A stretch of 13,372 nucleotides of DNA from Oscillospiraceae bacterium (lineage in GTDB: Bacteria; Bacillota; Clostridia; Oscillospirales; Ruminococcaceae). Positions 1 to 7,523 of this stretch are shown here, piece by piece (within the stretch, counting starts at the first letter, position 1; each line of letters opens with the position of its first letter). A program made the position numbers and the translations under genes. Where the stretch lies: the NCBI GenBank assembly GCA_015067375.1, contig SVMQ01000035.1, positions 1 through 13,372 on the forward strand. Direction: 5' to 3'. The notes beneath the pieces are model-generated. The model did not search any database. It saw only the letters and a program-made list of their open reading frames with translations, and was not told where the DNA came from.

Positions 1-270
1 GTCTGTTGCGCCCTGCTTAACCATGACGTTATCGCCTACCGAAAAGCCTGAGCCACCCGAAGCTGCCCTAGATGTTACACTGCTGTTCAGCCAGTTTTTC
101 AGCCATATACCGTCCCTGTCGTCTAGCTGTACATTGATATCATCAGTCTTATCCTCTTCCTCATCCGTGTAAGACACGGAAAGCAGATAGCCACGCATAT
201 CCTCACTGATATCTGCACCATTTATCGATACAAGGACATCTGTACGTCTTGCAAGACTATCATTACTCAT
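1..270 (-). CDS. Late control D-like baseplate hub protein, N-terminal fragment
   Basis: The first 90 residues of a protein cut by the window edge. The frame is open from ATG 270 to base 1: MSNDSLARRTDVLVSINGADIS, then YLLSVSYTDEEEDKTDDINVQLDDRDGIW and LKNWLNSS. This matches the N-terminal beta-barrel part of P2 gpD/late control D family proteins, which form the trimeric hub under the tail tube, like T4 gp27. The downstream place after tape measure and gpX is the usual one. It shares ATGA with the end of gpX and has only a modest ribosome binding site (AGGGGTG). The full protein is normally about 300-400 residues, so most is missing here. Confidence 0.85.
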   Translation of the reverse strand, partial: MSNDSLARRTDVLVSINGADISEDMRGYLLSVSYTDEEEDKTDDINVQLDDRDGIWLKNWLNSSVTSRAASGGSGFSVGDNVMVKQGATD

Positions 271-476
271 GAGGTATCACCCCTTTTCCACGGCGGGAGC
301 GTTTGCTCTTGTACAGGAGCGACAAGAGGGATATTCAGCTGCACTCCCGCCGAAAAAGTAACAATATCAGCATACTGCACATTGCTTTTCATGATTGCCG
401 TCGAATGCATCTCACTGCCTAATGTTTTCAGCGCAATAACATCCCATGTATCACCCTGTATGGTCGTATAGGTCAT
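267..476 (-). CDS. Tail protein X (LysM-like)
   Basis: A 69-residue protein with a single LysM-type module: MTYTTIQGDTWDVIALKTLGSEMHSTAIMKSN, then a hydrophobic IPL ending (GVQLNIPLVAPVQEQ). P2 gpX is of the same size and type, and lies at the tail tip or baseplate; the LysM fold may help assembly or contact peptidoglycan. I start it at ATG 476 because AAAGGAG lies 8 nt upstream, 14 nt after the tape-measure stop. The open frame continues upstream to 713 only as an artefact across the tape measure gene. The stop overlaps the next gene's ATG by 4 nt (ATGA), so the two are likely coupled. Confidence 0.88.
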   Translation of the reverse strand: MTYTTIQGDTWDVIALKTLGSEMHSTAIMKSNVQYADIVTFSAGVQLNIPLVAPVQEQTLPPWKRGDTS

Positions 477-489
477 AGGTACTACTCCT

Positions 490-3400
490 TTAACGGTATG
501 CGTTCCTGTATGCATCCTCAGACATCTCAGAAATAACGCGCTTGATATGCTCTGCAAGATTAGCATTATAGCTGTCCATGTGATTTTCATAAGCATCCGC
601 CGCAGCATTGAAGGTCGGGCTTGAGTTAATATTAACAGTAACCGAACCTCCCGTAAACATCGGTGCAACTGCCGCAGCGAGCACCTGAGGAAGCACATAC
701 GCAACCGTTTCATAACTCTCCAAGATAGCTCTTGTATCCTCAGCGGTATATACTCTTTCGCCGCCGTTAAAATCTACAAGCTCTGGACCCTGTTCTCCGA
801 CAAGTGCCAATCCACGAGCAGCGGCGTTTGTGCCAGTTGCATACTGAGCTAGATTGTAGGGATCGGCAGGGTCGTACTTTTTATTTGCGCTTAGTATATA
901 AGCAACGTCATACTGAGCCAGATTATAAGGATCAGAAGGGTTGTATGCAGTCAATGCGTTGCTAGCAGTCTTTGCCGCTTCTGCTCCATTGATGATTTCA
1001 ACAGGTATCTGTATGGGATTGATATTCAGTGCATTAATTCCGTTGTTGATGGTCTCTTGAAGATCGGCAAAATCCTTTTCTACACTTGTACGCAAAGCAC
1101 CTCGCGCAAAATCTTCAATTGTTTTTCCTGTATTATATTCACCAGCGTCCATAGCTGCATCCATAGCTAAAGCGCCTATCCAGTAATGCGTTGGCTTTAA
1201 ATCTCCATTTTCAACCGTTTGTTTGATTGTTATGTCAAGTCTAGACCTAAGCATTCCATATGTATCTCTTGCAGTTGCAATAAAAGCTTCACGATCGGAT
1301 AGATAGTCCTGATAGGTAGCTGACTGTGCAAAATCTAGGGCTTCTGAGAATAAAGTATATTCATCTACTGATATCCTGCCGTGTTTCAGTAATACGTCAT
1401 TGGTATTACGTAGTTCTTGATACTTGCGATTAAGATTGTCCTGTGCTTCATCAAGTTCGGCGATATATTCGACAGCATATTGGTTCAACTCATCCAAGTG
1501 GTCAAGTGCATCCTGTTTGTTGCCACCAAAATTCACACCTTGCGCCGCTGCGACAGCCTGATTGTATTCATAGAGGGAAGCAGAATCAGCTGCGGACATA
1601 TCGCTGACAAAAGCGAGCTGGCTTTTAAGCGATGCCATTGTCTCAGTTGAAATTTCCTCGCCTGAAATCATCTTATCAAGTATCCCGGTAACTACCGCTT
1701 CAGCCTCGTCAATCTCCTGAACATACTTTTTGTTGAACGCATCCAGATTTAGCGTTACATTGTGTATATCTTGATTTGCACTTTCTGCAAGTCCACTGAC
1801 GGCAGTTTTGAAATTATCAAATATAAGACTATATTTCTTTTCAAAATCATCTTTTAGATATGCCACAAGCTCACCGAACGGCTCCTTTAACGCTTCAGCT
1901 TCAGCGGTAGATAATGTACCATCTTCGCGAAGTGCAGTTCCATAAAGCTCAACCTCGCTTCTTGCAAGCGACATCTCATAAGATATCTCATCAAGCTCAT
2001 CACAGGTCTCGTTGGTCTCCTGTGCAAATCGGAAGCTTTCATCAGTGCTGTCTTTGAGTGCCTCAGTATACTCTTCAAGTGATGGTAAGCCATTATCAAA
2101 GAGTAAACCTTCTGCATACTCCACAGCTACTGCAGTTGCCGCTTCATGCTGTGCCCACAACGCTGCTGCAACCGCAGCTATTGTAGTAACAGCTCCAGCG
2201 CCCACCGCAATATAACCTGCAGTATTTGCAGTCAGACCCGTAAGGCTAGAAGCGAAAGTACTGAGCCTTGCACCTTTATCAGCTGCCTTAGCCGCGGTAA
2301 CAGCAGCAGTAACCTTTCCTATGCCCTTAGCAACAGTAAGACCTGCTACATTGATACCATGATAAGCTACCTGCATTCCCTTTAGGGCTAGCGTTCCGCC
2401 CGCGATCTTAAGGGCAAGCTCTCCTGCTGCCTCAATGGTCTCGCTATTGTTATCTACCCATCGCTGTGCACCGCGCAGAGCCAATGTAAACTCATCCGCG
2501 ATATCCTTTATATATGGCAACGTCATGTCGCCAAGAACAATGCCAAGATTCTCAAAGCTGTTTGCAGTCATCTGCATACGGCTTTCGGTAGTAGCATAAC
2601 GCTTTTCAGCCTCAATGGTCAGTGCGGTATTTTCTTCCCATGCAGCATTAGCAGTTGCAACAGCCTTAGTCAGAATATCATCAGAGGATGCAAGTGCAAG
2701 CACTGCATTTGAAAGACGCTCTTCGTTGATACCCATATCATTGAGTATCTGAATAGCTGTTCTGCCGTTTCGCGCTTCATCGTTAAGGCCCTGCGTGAAT
2801 TTCGATATAGCAGCAAGGCTATCCTCATTGTATAGTGCCGCAAAAGCTTCTTCGGTCATTCCTGCTATATCGGCATAATCCTTCATATCGCCGTTTGCCG
2901 CTGCGTTAGCAAACTGTTTCAGAAGCTTTGATGCAGCTGTACCGCCTGCTTCTGCCTCGATACCGAGAGATGACAGCGCCGTTGCAAGTCCCATTATCTC
3001 AGCCTCTGATAAGCCTGTCAGCTCACCTGTAGACGCAAGACGGGTACCCATAGCAACTATGTCAGCCTCAGTTGTTGCATAATTGTTGCCGAGATCTACA
3101 ATAACAGATCCAAGCTCGTCGAAATTATCCTGTGCCATCTGCGTTACGTTCGCAAACTTCGCAAGTTCGCTTGCCGCTTCGTCAGAGCCAAGGTTAGTGG
3201 ATTCGCCAAGGTCTATCATTACCCTAGAAAAGTCAAGAATATTTTCGGTCTGTATTCCCAACTGACCTGCCGCCTCTGCAACCGCCGCAATCTCGCTAGC
3301 TGATGCTGTGACATCGTTCTGCGACATATCAAGTATGCCCTCGCGGATCTCTTCAAGCTCCTCGGCAGTTCCGCTGACCGTTTTTGTCACACCTGCAAAA

Positions 3401-4005
3401 GCACTTTCAAAGTTGATCGCCTTAGACGATGTCGCACCATAGAGTGCAGTTCCTGCTGCTGTATACGCACCGGCCATTAAACCAAGCTCTACTGATGACT
3501 CTTTGAGCTTTGTTTTTTGATCTGACAGTGCCGAAGAAATATCTTCGACATAACGACGGCTGTCAGACAGTTGTTCATACTGCTGACGCAGATTTGCGGT
3601 TTCATCCGCAAGGTTATCTGTATCTATGCCTGCGTTTTGCAACGTAGTACGCAACTCCTCGTGTGCCTGTGTCTGCTCCTCTAGCCTGCGTGTAGTTGAC
3701 TGTATCTGTCGCTCTATATTTGCATACTGACTCTGCAAACGCTCAGAAGGCTGTTCAGTAGCATCCATTGCCGCTTGTATCTCTTCCTGTCTCTGACGCA
3801 GATTCTGTAGCCTTGTGGATGTATTATCTATGGCGTTTTGCTGACGCGAATAAGCTCCGATATCATTCAGCGTAGAGTTGGTGTTGCGCATTGCAGTGCG
3901 CAACGCGTTTACTTCAGTAGAAGCGGAGCGGAACGTTCGTGTGAACTCGCCACCCATCTGTCCGTTCAGACGGAACATCATCTCATATTCACTTCTGCCG
4001 CTCAT
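490..4005 (-). CDS. Tail tape measure protein
   Basis: The 1171-residue protein that fills the nascent tail tube and sets its length, then leaves ahead of the DNA. I start it at ATG 4005 (MSGRSEYEMMF), which has AGGAGG 6 nt upstream; the longer form starting MRRRK would read through that site. Residues about 50-170 are heptad-rich and Gln/Glu/Arg-rich, a likely coiled coil. Residues about 190-450 are the TP901-type tape-measure core (INFESAFAGVTKTVSGTAEELEEIR; EIAAVAEAAGQLGIQ; ATALSSLGIEAEAGGTAASKLLKQF). An Ala/Gly-rich hydrophobic stretch near 595-620 is a possible membrane segment. Near the C-terminus (about 1055-1090) is the common GTNAAARGLALVGEQGPELVDF and GGERVYTAEDT motif. A short duplicated motif sits just before it. 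The start overlaps the frameshifted chaperone. Confidence 0.93.
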   Translation of the reverse strand: MSGRSEYEMMFRLNGQMGGEFTRTFRSASTEVNALRTAMRNTNSTLNDIGAYSRQQNAIDNTSTRLQNLRQRQEEIQAAMDATEQPSERLQSQYANIERQIQSTTRRLEEQTQAHEELRTTLQNAGIDTDNLADETANLRQQYEQLSDSRRYVEDISSALSDQKTKLKESSVELGLMAGAYTAAGTALYGATSSKAINFESAFAGVTKTVSGTAEELEEIREGILDMSQNDVTASASEIAAVAEAAGQLGIQTENILDFSRVMIDLGESTNLGSDEAASELAKFANVTQMAQDNFDELGSVIVDLGNNYATTEADIVAMGTRLASTGELTGLSEAEIMGLATALSSLGIEAEAGGTAASKLLKQFANAAANGDMKDYADIAGMTEEAFAALYNEDSLAAISKFTQGLNDEARNGRTAIQILNDMGINEERLSNAVLALASSDDILTKAVATANAAWEENTALTIEAEKRYATTESRMQMTANSFENLGIVLGDMTLPYIKDIADEFTLALRGAQRWVDNNSETIEAAGELALKIAGGTLALKGMQVAYHGINVAGLTVAKGIGKVTAAVTAAKAADKGARLSTFASSLTGLTANTAGYIAVGAGAVTTIAAVAAALWAQHEAATAVAVEYAEGLLFDNGLPSLEEYTEALKDSTDESFRFAQETNETCDELDEISYEMSLARSEVELYGTALREDGTLSTAEAEALKEPFGELVAYLKDDFEKKYSLIFDNFKTAVSGLAESANQDIHNVTLNLDAFNKKYVQEIDEAEAVVTGILDKMISGEEISTETMASLKSQLAFVSDMSAADSASLYEYNQAVAAAQGVNFGGNKQDALDHLDELNQYAVEYIAELDEAQDNLNRKYQELRNTNDVLLKHGRISVDEYTLFSEALDFAQSATYQDYLSDREAFIATARDTYGMLRSRLDITIKQTVENGDLKPTHYWIGALAMDAAMDAGEYNTGKTIEDFARGALRTSVEKDFADLQETINNGINALNINPIQIPVEIINGAEAAKTASNALTAYNPSDPYNLAQYDVAYILSANKKYDPADPYNLAQYATGTNAAARGLALVGEQGPELVDFNGGERVYTAEDTRAILESYETVAYVLPQVLAAAVAPMFTGGSVTVNINSSPTFNAAADAYENHMDSYNANLAEHIKRVISEMSEDAYRNAYR
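840..945 (-). repeat. Tandem-like imperfect duplication inside tape measure gene
   Basis: Two 37-nt copies (840..876 and 909..945), 69 bp apart and in frame, share most positions. They encode YNPSDPYNLAQYDVAY and YDPADPYNLAQYATGT, i.e. Y-N/D-P-S/A-DPYNLAQY twice at a 23-residue period. The third-base differences between copies suggest the duplication is not recent. It lies directly before the conserved GLALVGEQGPELV motif of the tape measure C-terminus. Confidence 0.75.
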
Positions 4006-4494
4006 TTTCCGCCTCCTCATATATTTCGTTAACGGCTGTTATCCAGGCCTTCAGTTGTCGTATCGTCATAGAAAAGTAAAAGCTGGCATCGGTGTTTGTA
4101 TACCTTGCCAGCTTTACACTCTCCTTCCTGAACCATTTCAGCGGGTCTGATTTCAGAAACCCAGCTTTAAGAAAAAATACTTCATCTTAAGACGAATAGT
4201 ATTCGCCTCTACCAGCGGCAGATTCTCGATTACCGAGTAATGCACCTTTGCCGCCCTCGCCGCGAGTCTGAACATATATGTACTTGAGCTGTCAGGCGCA
4301 TACGCTATGAAGTGCTCACGTGACATTTCAAGCTCTACAAGCTCCATATCCTTACCTGTAAGGCTATCAAAATCAAAGGTAAGCTCCTCGTAGGTCGTAC
4401 CCTCCCATGTAAAGGGCTTTTTCAGCTTGTGTATATATACTCCGCCGTCCTCGATCTCCTCATCAACGATCTTTTCCTCCAGCTTCTCTGCCAT
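3989..4494 (-). CDS. Tail assembly chaperone, -1 frameshift long form (E+E'-type fusion)
   Basis: Reading shifts by -1 at T_TTT_TTC (4177..4171) after codon 108 of the short form. The new frame stays open for 60 residues to TGA at 3991..3989, giving 168 residues. The extension contains FLKSDPLKWFRKESVKLARY and TIRQLKAWITAVNEIYEEAENE, which is helical and charged and ends within the tape-measure gene. It has no good start of its own, fills an otherwise empty gap of about 150 nt, and matches the known arrangement in P2 (E/E'), Mu and lambda (G/GT), where a few percent of ribosomes shift to make the long chaperone that recruits tape measure. Coordinates span both frames. The open frame and signals are seen; actual shifting is inferred. 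Confidence 0.82.
4143..4177 (-). promoter_or_regulatory. Programmed -1 ribosomal frameshift site: slippery heptamer and hairpin
   Basis: The heptamer T TTT TTC lies in the zero frame of the chaperone gene as X XXY YYZ, the standard -1 simultaneous-slip form. An 8-nt spacer leads to a hairpin at 4162..4143: outer GGG/CCC, a TT bulge, and inner TCTG/CAGA closed by loop AAAT. Spacer length and position fit known stimulators. The zero-frame stop (TGA, 4155..4153) lies inside the hairpin, nine codons after the heptamer's first codon. Confidence 0.8.
4153..4494 (-). CDS. Tail assembly chaperone, short form (P2 gpE / Mu gp41-like)
   Basis: The 113-residue zero-frame product. After an acidic N-terminus (EEKIVDEEIEDGG) comes YIHKLKKPFTWEGTTYEELTFDFDSLTGKDMELVE, the pattern L..P..W.G..Y.EL..DFD.LTG.D typical of the P2 E/Mu gp41 chaperones, followed by the helical ending that includes FRLAARAAKVHYSVIENLP. 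These proteins coat the tape measure while the tube polymerises and are not part of the finished virion. It lies between tube and tape measure, the invariant place for this gene. AGGAGG lies 7-8 nt before the ATG. Near its end it carries a slippery heptamer that yields a longer form. Confidence 0.85.
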   Translation of the reverse strand: MAEKLEEKIVDEEIEDGGVYIHKLKKPFTWEGTTYEELTFDFDSLTGKDMELVELEMSREHFIAYAPDSSSTYMFRLAARAAKVHYSVIENLPLVEANTIRLKMKYFFLKLGF

Positions 4495-4517
4495 GTTATT
4501 TTCCTCCTTGTTTTTAT

Positions 4518-4539
4518 TGGGCGGCGCATCTGCCGCCCA
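4518..4539 (-). other. Intercistronic hairpin between tail tube and chaperone genes
   Basis: TGGGCGGC and GCCGCCCA form a perfect 8-bp, GC-rich stem around a 6-nt loop, just before the ribosome binding site (AAGGAGG) of the chaperone gene. On the minus strand it is followed by AATAAAAAC, with no U-run, so it does not look like an intrinsic terminator. Such hairpins can protect the 3' end of a processed upstream message, and could help keep tube protein levels high relative to chaperone and tape measure. The stem is seen; the role is inferred. Confidence 0.5.
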
Positions 4540-4550
4540 TAAATCGCACC

Positions 4551-5069
4551 TTATGCCTTGCCGAGATTCTTTCTCGGCTCCTCAAGATAATCCTTGCCGT
4601 TTACACGGAAAGTATAGTTGAACGGATCCACACAAAGCACCTCAACACCGTCCATATAGGTGGTGATGCTTGTTACCGTATACTCTGCCTTGGTATCGCC
4701 CTTGGCGTAATTTGCAAGCTTGCCGAGATCAAGGTTGATCGGCTCACAGGTAACAACGTGCTTGACACCAACATTTCTCACACCGTTTACAGTGTCGCGC
4801 TCCTGAATATTGCCGCGCAGATCGAGCTGATGCGTATCAGGTGTGAAAAGCTTGAACGCGTCAGTGGTGGGATTACGGAACTGGATGCTCATTTTCATAG
4901 CATCGATATGTCCACGCACAACGGCATCGTACTTACCTGCTACGCCTGCGCCCTCCATACCCTCGGTGATCTGCTGAATATTAGGCAGCGTAATGTCTGC
5001 AATGCCGTAGAAATCCACTGCATTTTCGTATACAGCAAACGACGTGTTGATTTCAGAAAACTGTGCCAT
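4551..5069 (-). CDS. Tail tube protein (P2 FII-like)
   Basis: A 172-residue tube subunit. It follows the sheath gene with a 14-nt gap carrying AAGGAGG. NTSFAVYENAVDFYGIADITLPNIQQITEGMEGAGVAGKYDAVVRGHIDAMKMSIQFR is the standard start of P2-type tube proteins, with the pattern G.AD..LP and the MEGAG.AG loop, followed by DLRGNIQERDTVNG and a strand-rich C-terminus with VTSITTYMDGVEVLCVDPFNYTFRVNGKDYL. It forms hexamer rings that make the inner tube through which DNA passes. Length is normal for the family. A 56-nt gap with a strong hairpin separates it from the chaperone gene. Confidence 0.92.
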   Translation of the reverse strand: MAQFSEINTSFAVYENAVDFYGIADITLPNIQQITEGMEGAGVAGKYDAVVRGHIDAMKMSIQFRNPTTDAFKLFTPDTHQLDLRGNIQERDTVNGVRNVGVKHVVTCEPINLDLGKLANYAKGDTKAEYTVTSITTYMDGVEVLCVDPFNYTFRVNGKDYLEEPRKNLGKA

Positions 5070-5083
5070 ATTACTCTACCTCC

Positions 5084-6520
5084 TTAGCCGCCGAGCGCCT
5101 CTGTGACGTAATCAACGTCGTATTCCTGTACGAATTCCATCTCCTTTGCAGGCGAAGGCGGTGTCATATAGATGCGGAACTTAAGCTTGCCTGCCATAAG
5201 CGAAGTTACAGGATTGTCATCCGCGTCAAACTCTACTCTGCCACCGTACAGATGCTCTGCCGTCTTAAGTCCTGCAAGCCAGATGTTGAGAGTGTCCATG
5301 ATGCTGTCGATAAGGCGTCTGGACATCCTGCTGTCGATCTTGCTCTGGAATGTAAGGATAACTACCTGCGCCACATAACCGAACATACGGTTGACGCTGA
5401 TAAAATAATCCTTGACATCTGTCGAAGTAGGATAGCACGCCGTTTCATTGCCCCACAGGACAAAGCGGCCCGCAATATTCGTCGCGCTTACAACGCCCTT
5501 TGAGTTAAGAACATTGACCTCCGACAGTTCCATAACGATCTCGCTGCCGTCGGCAAGTACAGTGCTGTCAGCCTGCAGCGCTTTGTTGGAGGGCGATTCA
5601 GACGGAACACCGCCATTGGCGCTGTCAACAGAAGCCATAAGAGCCGCAATATGTGAGGACAGGTGATATTTCACACCGCCAAGCGCAACCATAGGCCAAC
5701 CGAGGATCACGTTGCTGTCATTGATGTTGTTATCAGACTTCCACTGGTATACATCGCTGTACTTCGTAACTGTCGAGCTGTCAGCATCAACGATCGCCTT
5801 ACCCTTGAAAAGAGAACTGATAGACCCTGCCTTTGTTGCCATAACAGCCGCAACAGTAGCATCCGAAGAAAATCCGGGTGCAATGATAAGTTCAGGGATG
5901 ATACCATACTTGGGATATACTGAGTTTACAAGCTCAAGACCTGTCTTTGCACCTGTGGTAACATCGATGCCTCCGATGATATCAGCGCCTTTGATATCGG
6001 TGATATCAGCCTTGTCGTAGCTTACAAAGATGCTGGTACCAGTGATAGCACCGCCGTCAACTGCCTCGATAACAAGACTACCATCGGAATAGAACGCCTC
6101 GTAATCGGTGCCTGCTACAAGAGCATCACCTGCGGCAGATGCCTTAACAACCACCGAGCCAATGATCGCTATATCGGGCAGTTTAACTGCCTTGTCCACA
6201 AGCGTCATTTCGGTTTCTGCTACCGCCGACTTATGCTTCTCGGGATCGAACACATTTACGAAGATGACAGGACCAACCCCATACAGCTGGTAATGTGTCT
6301 TCATCACTTCACAGAGCGTGAAAGTGTCCCAGTCATCAGAATAACCGAGCGCAGCGACAGCCTCGGAATAGTTATTAGCAAAGAGCACCTTGTTAGTACC
6401 GCCATCACCCATATATACAGGGGCTGTACCAATAGCAAAGGTAATACCCGTCTGCACCTCGGCAGGAGTAGAAAGCGATGTAGCTACCTCGCTTGTCTTT
6501 ATGCCGTGATAATAAGCCAT
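5084..6520 (-). CDS. Contractile tail sheath protein
   Basis: The 478-residue sheath subunit that stacks in rings around the tail tube and contracts to drive it through the host envelope. The N-terminus (MAYYHGIKTSEVATSLSTPAEVQTGITFAIGTAPVYM) and C-terminus (YFISVNRMFGYVAQVVILTFQSKIDSRMSRRLIDSIMDTLNIWL, then RIYMTPPSPAKEMEFVQEYDVDYV) are typical of P2 FI/Mu L-type sheaths and hold the strands that interlock neighbouring subunits. The middle includes a beta-rich insert around residues 110-165 (SVVVKASAAG to GTSIFVSYD), a variable outer domain. GGAGG overlaps the stop of the previous gene. Presence of a sheath shows the phage is a myovirus type. Confidence 0.93.
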   Translation of the reverse strand: MAYYHGIKTSEVATSLSTPAEVQTGITFAIGTAPVYMGDGGTNKVLFANNYSEAVAALGYSDDWDTFTLCEVMKTHYQLYGVGPVIFVNVFDPEKHKSAVAETEMTLVDKAVKLPDIAIIGSVVVKASAAGDALVAGTDYEAFYSDGSLVIEAVDGGAITGTSIFVSYDKADITDIKGADIIGGIDVTTGAKTGLELVNSVYPKYGIIPELIIAPGFSSDATVAAVMATKAGSISSLFKGKAIVDADSSTVTKYSDVYQWKSDNNINDSNVILGWPMVALGGVKYHLSSHIAALMASVDSANGGVPSESPSNKALQADSTVLADGSEIVMELSEVNVLNSKGVVSATNIAGRFVLWGNETACYPTSTDVKDYFISVNRMFGYVAQVVILTFQSKIDSRMSRRLIDSIMDTLNIWLAGLKTAEHLYGGRVEFDADDNPVTSLMAGKLKFRIYMTPPSPAKEMEFVQEYDVDYVTEALGG

Positions 6521-6526
6521 AAGCCT

Positions 6527-6934
6527 TTAACCTCCTATTTTATTATCAAGCGCCTTGTATTTCATACTCAGCGCATTATTGCCCTTGATAAGCTTGTTGC
6601 GTGCCTCGGGAAGATTCTCAACAGGCACGCACAGCGCCGTTACCTCAGGATATCTCTTGATCTCGTCAGGATAAGACGCTGCAATATCCTTGACATCCTT
6701 GAAGATCCTACCCTTCACAAACACACTGCGCGGAATCGTAGGGCCGATATAGCAGAGCGTTCTTGCAGGTGCTTCAGTTGTAGGCATTTTGTTCGCCTCG
6801 GCAGCAGGCGCTGCCTCCTCGTTAGCTGCCTCGGTGCCGTCGATATCAGATGCTGTTATATCCTCGGGCGCAGTCTCAGGCACTGTCACTTCGTCAACAT
6901 CCTCAAGAACCTCGTCAAGCTTTTTCTTAGACAT
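6527..6934 (-). CDS. Hypothetical protein upstream of tail sheath, acidic low-complexity N-terminus
   Basis: I start this 135-residue protein at ATG 6934 (MSKKKLDEVLED) because AAGGAGG lies 8 nt upstream; the longer form starting MMNKEVY would translate the ribosome binding site. Residues about 5-60 are acidic and rich in Ala, Glu, Pro and Thr with no predicted order. The rest (RTLCYIGPTIPRSVFVKGRIFKDVKDIAASYPDEI, then YPEVTALCVPVENLPEARNKL) looks like a small folded domain. I know no family for it. The place, directly before the sheath gene with a 6-nt gap, is where Mu-like phages carry a small protein (gp38/DUF2635), but I see no sequence likeness. A connector or tail assembly role is a guess from context. 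Confidence 0.7.
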   Translation of the reverse strand: MSKKKLDEVLEDVDEVTVPETAPEDITASDIDGTEAANEEAAPAAEANKMPTTEAPARTLCYIGPTIPRSVFVKGRIFKDVKDIAASYPDEIKRYPEVTALCVPVENLPEARNKLIKGNNALSMKYKALDNKIGG

Positions 6935-6941
6935 AGAATAT

Positions 6942-6948
6942 ACCTCCT
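6942..6948 (-). promoter_or_regulatory. Ribosome binding site deciding the start of the pre-sheath gene
   Basis: AAGGAGG lies 7-8 nt upstream of ATG 6934 and falls at the end of the preceding gene. It argues for the MSKKKLDEV start over the longer MMNKEVYSM form that would begin upstream of it. Confidence 0.75.
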
Positions 6949-7523
6949 TATTCATCACGCATATACTCCGAAATGCACTTCGGAAGTACAGCGGGAAGTT
7001 CGAATTTCATTACCATTTCACCGAAATAATACGGTGTTTCGGGGCGTGGGTCGATGGCCCACTCTATCTTTTCCTTTAACAGGAACTGACCGCCAATTAT
7101 CTCACGCTGCAACAGCCTCATTCTTATGCGTGTTATAATGTTTAGAACATTCAGTTTACCTTCACCCATATCTGGACTATACACAGCCATAACGATACGC
7201 ACAGTGCAATCGCTCTGCGCAAGATCTCCCGACGGCTGCTCGTCAAGTCCACCAAGCACCTGCACAAGAATGTAAGGTATCTGCTTGATATCATCTTCCT
7301 TTTGCGGAAGATCCATCTTGAAGAACAACGGTCGTCTGTATTCATCAGACTTGCCTTTTTCGCCGCGAACAGGAAGTAAAAGATCCTCTGTAGCCTCATC
7401 ACATTCATTCACAATGCAATCGAGGAGCGCTACTGGCGTCATACCCTGCACGCCTCCGCTTTTAGCGCGAAGGTTCTGCACCTCATTCGCATCGAATATC
7501 AAGCTATGGTCAATTGGTATCAT
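6948..7523 (-). CDS. Putative tail terminator/neck protein
   Basis: A 191-residue protein that I do not recognise by motif. Visible features are PVALLDCIVNECDEATEDLL, a beta-rich centre with IPYILVQVLGGLDEQPSGDLAQSDCTVRIVMAVYSPD, then LNVLNIITRIRMRLLQREII and a C-terminal YFGEMVMKFELPAVLP. The alternation of a strand with VRIVMAVYSP, a helix containing NIITRIRMRLL, and a final strand MVMKFELP resembles tail terminator proteins (lambda U-like fold, or the protein just before the sheath region in Mu), which cap the tail and join it to the head. Position supports this. It starts within the stop of the preceding gene (4-nt overlap) and its end overlaps the ribosome binding site of the next gene. 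Confidence 0.5.
   Translation of the reverse strand: MIPIDHSLIFDANEVQNLRAKSGGVQGMTPVALLDCIVNECDEATEDLLLPVRGEKGKSDEYRRPLFFKMDLPQKEDDIKQIPYILVQVLGGLDEQPSGDLAQSDCTVRIVMAVYSPDMGEGKLNVLNIITRIRMRLLQREIIGGQFLLKEKIEWAIDPRPETPYYFGEMVMKFELPAVLPKCISEYMRDE

Noticed and set aside
267..713. A 148-residue form of the tail X gene
   Set aside because: The N-terminal half is out-of-frame tape-measure sequence rich in Leu/Arg. A clear ribosome binding site supports ATG at 476.
490..4020. Longer tape-measure start MRRRKMSG
   Set aside because: It would place the start upstream of and across the AGGAGG that serves ATG 4005, with no better site for itself.
4518..4539. Intrinsic terminator after the tail tube gene
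   Set aside because: No U-run follows the stem on the minus strand, and essential tail genes lie downstream in the same direction.
6233..7138. A 301-codon open frame on the plus strand
   Set aside because: It lies antisense across the sheath, pre-sheath and terminator-like genes, has a Cys/Arg/His-rich antisense composition, no recognisable domain, and breaks the otherwise single-strand layout.
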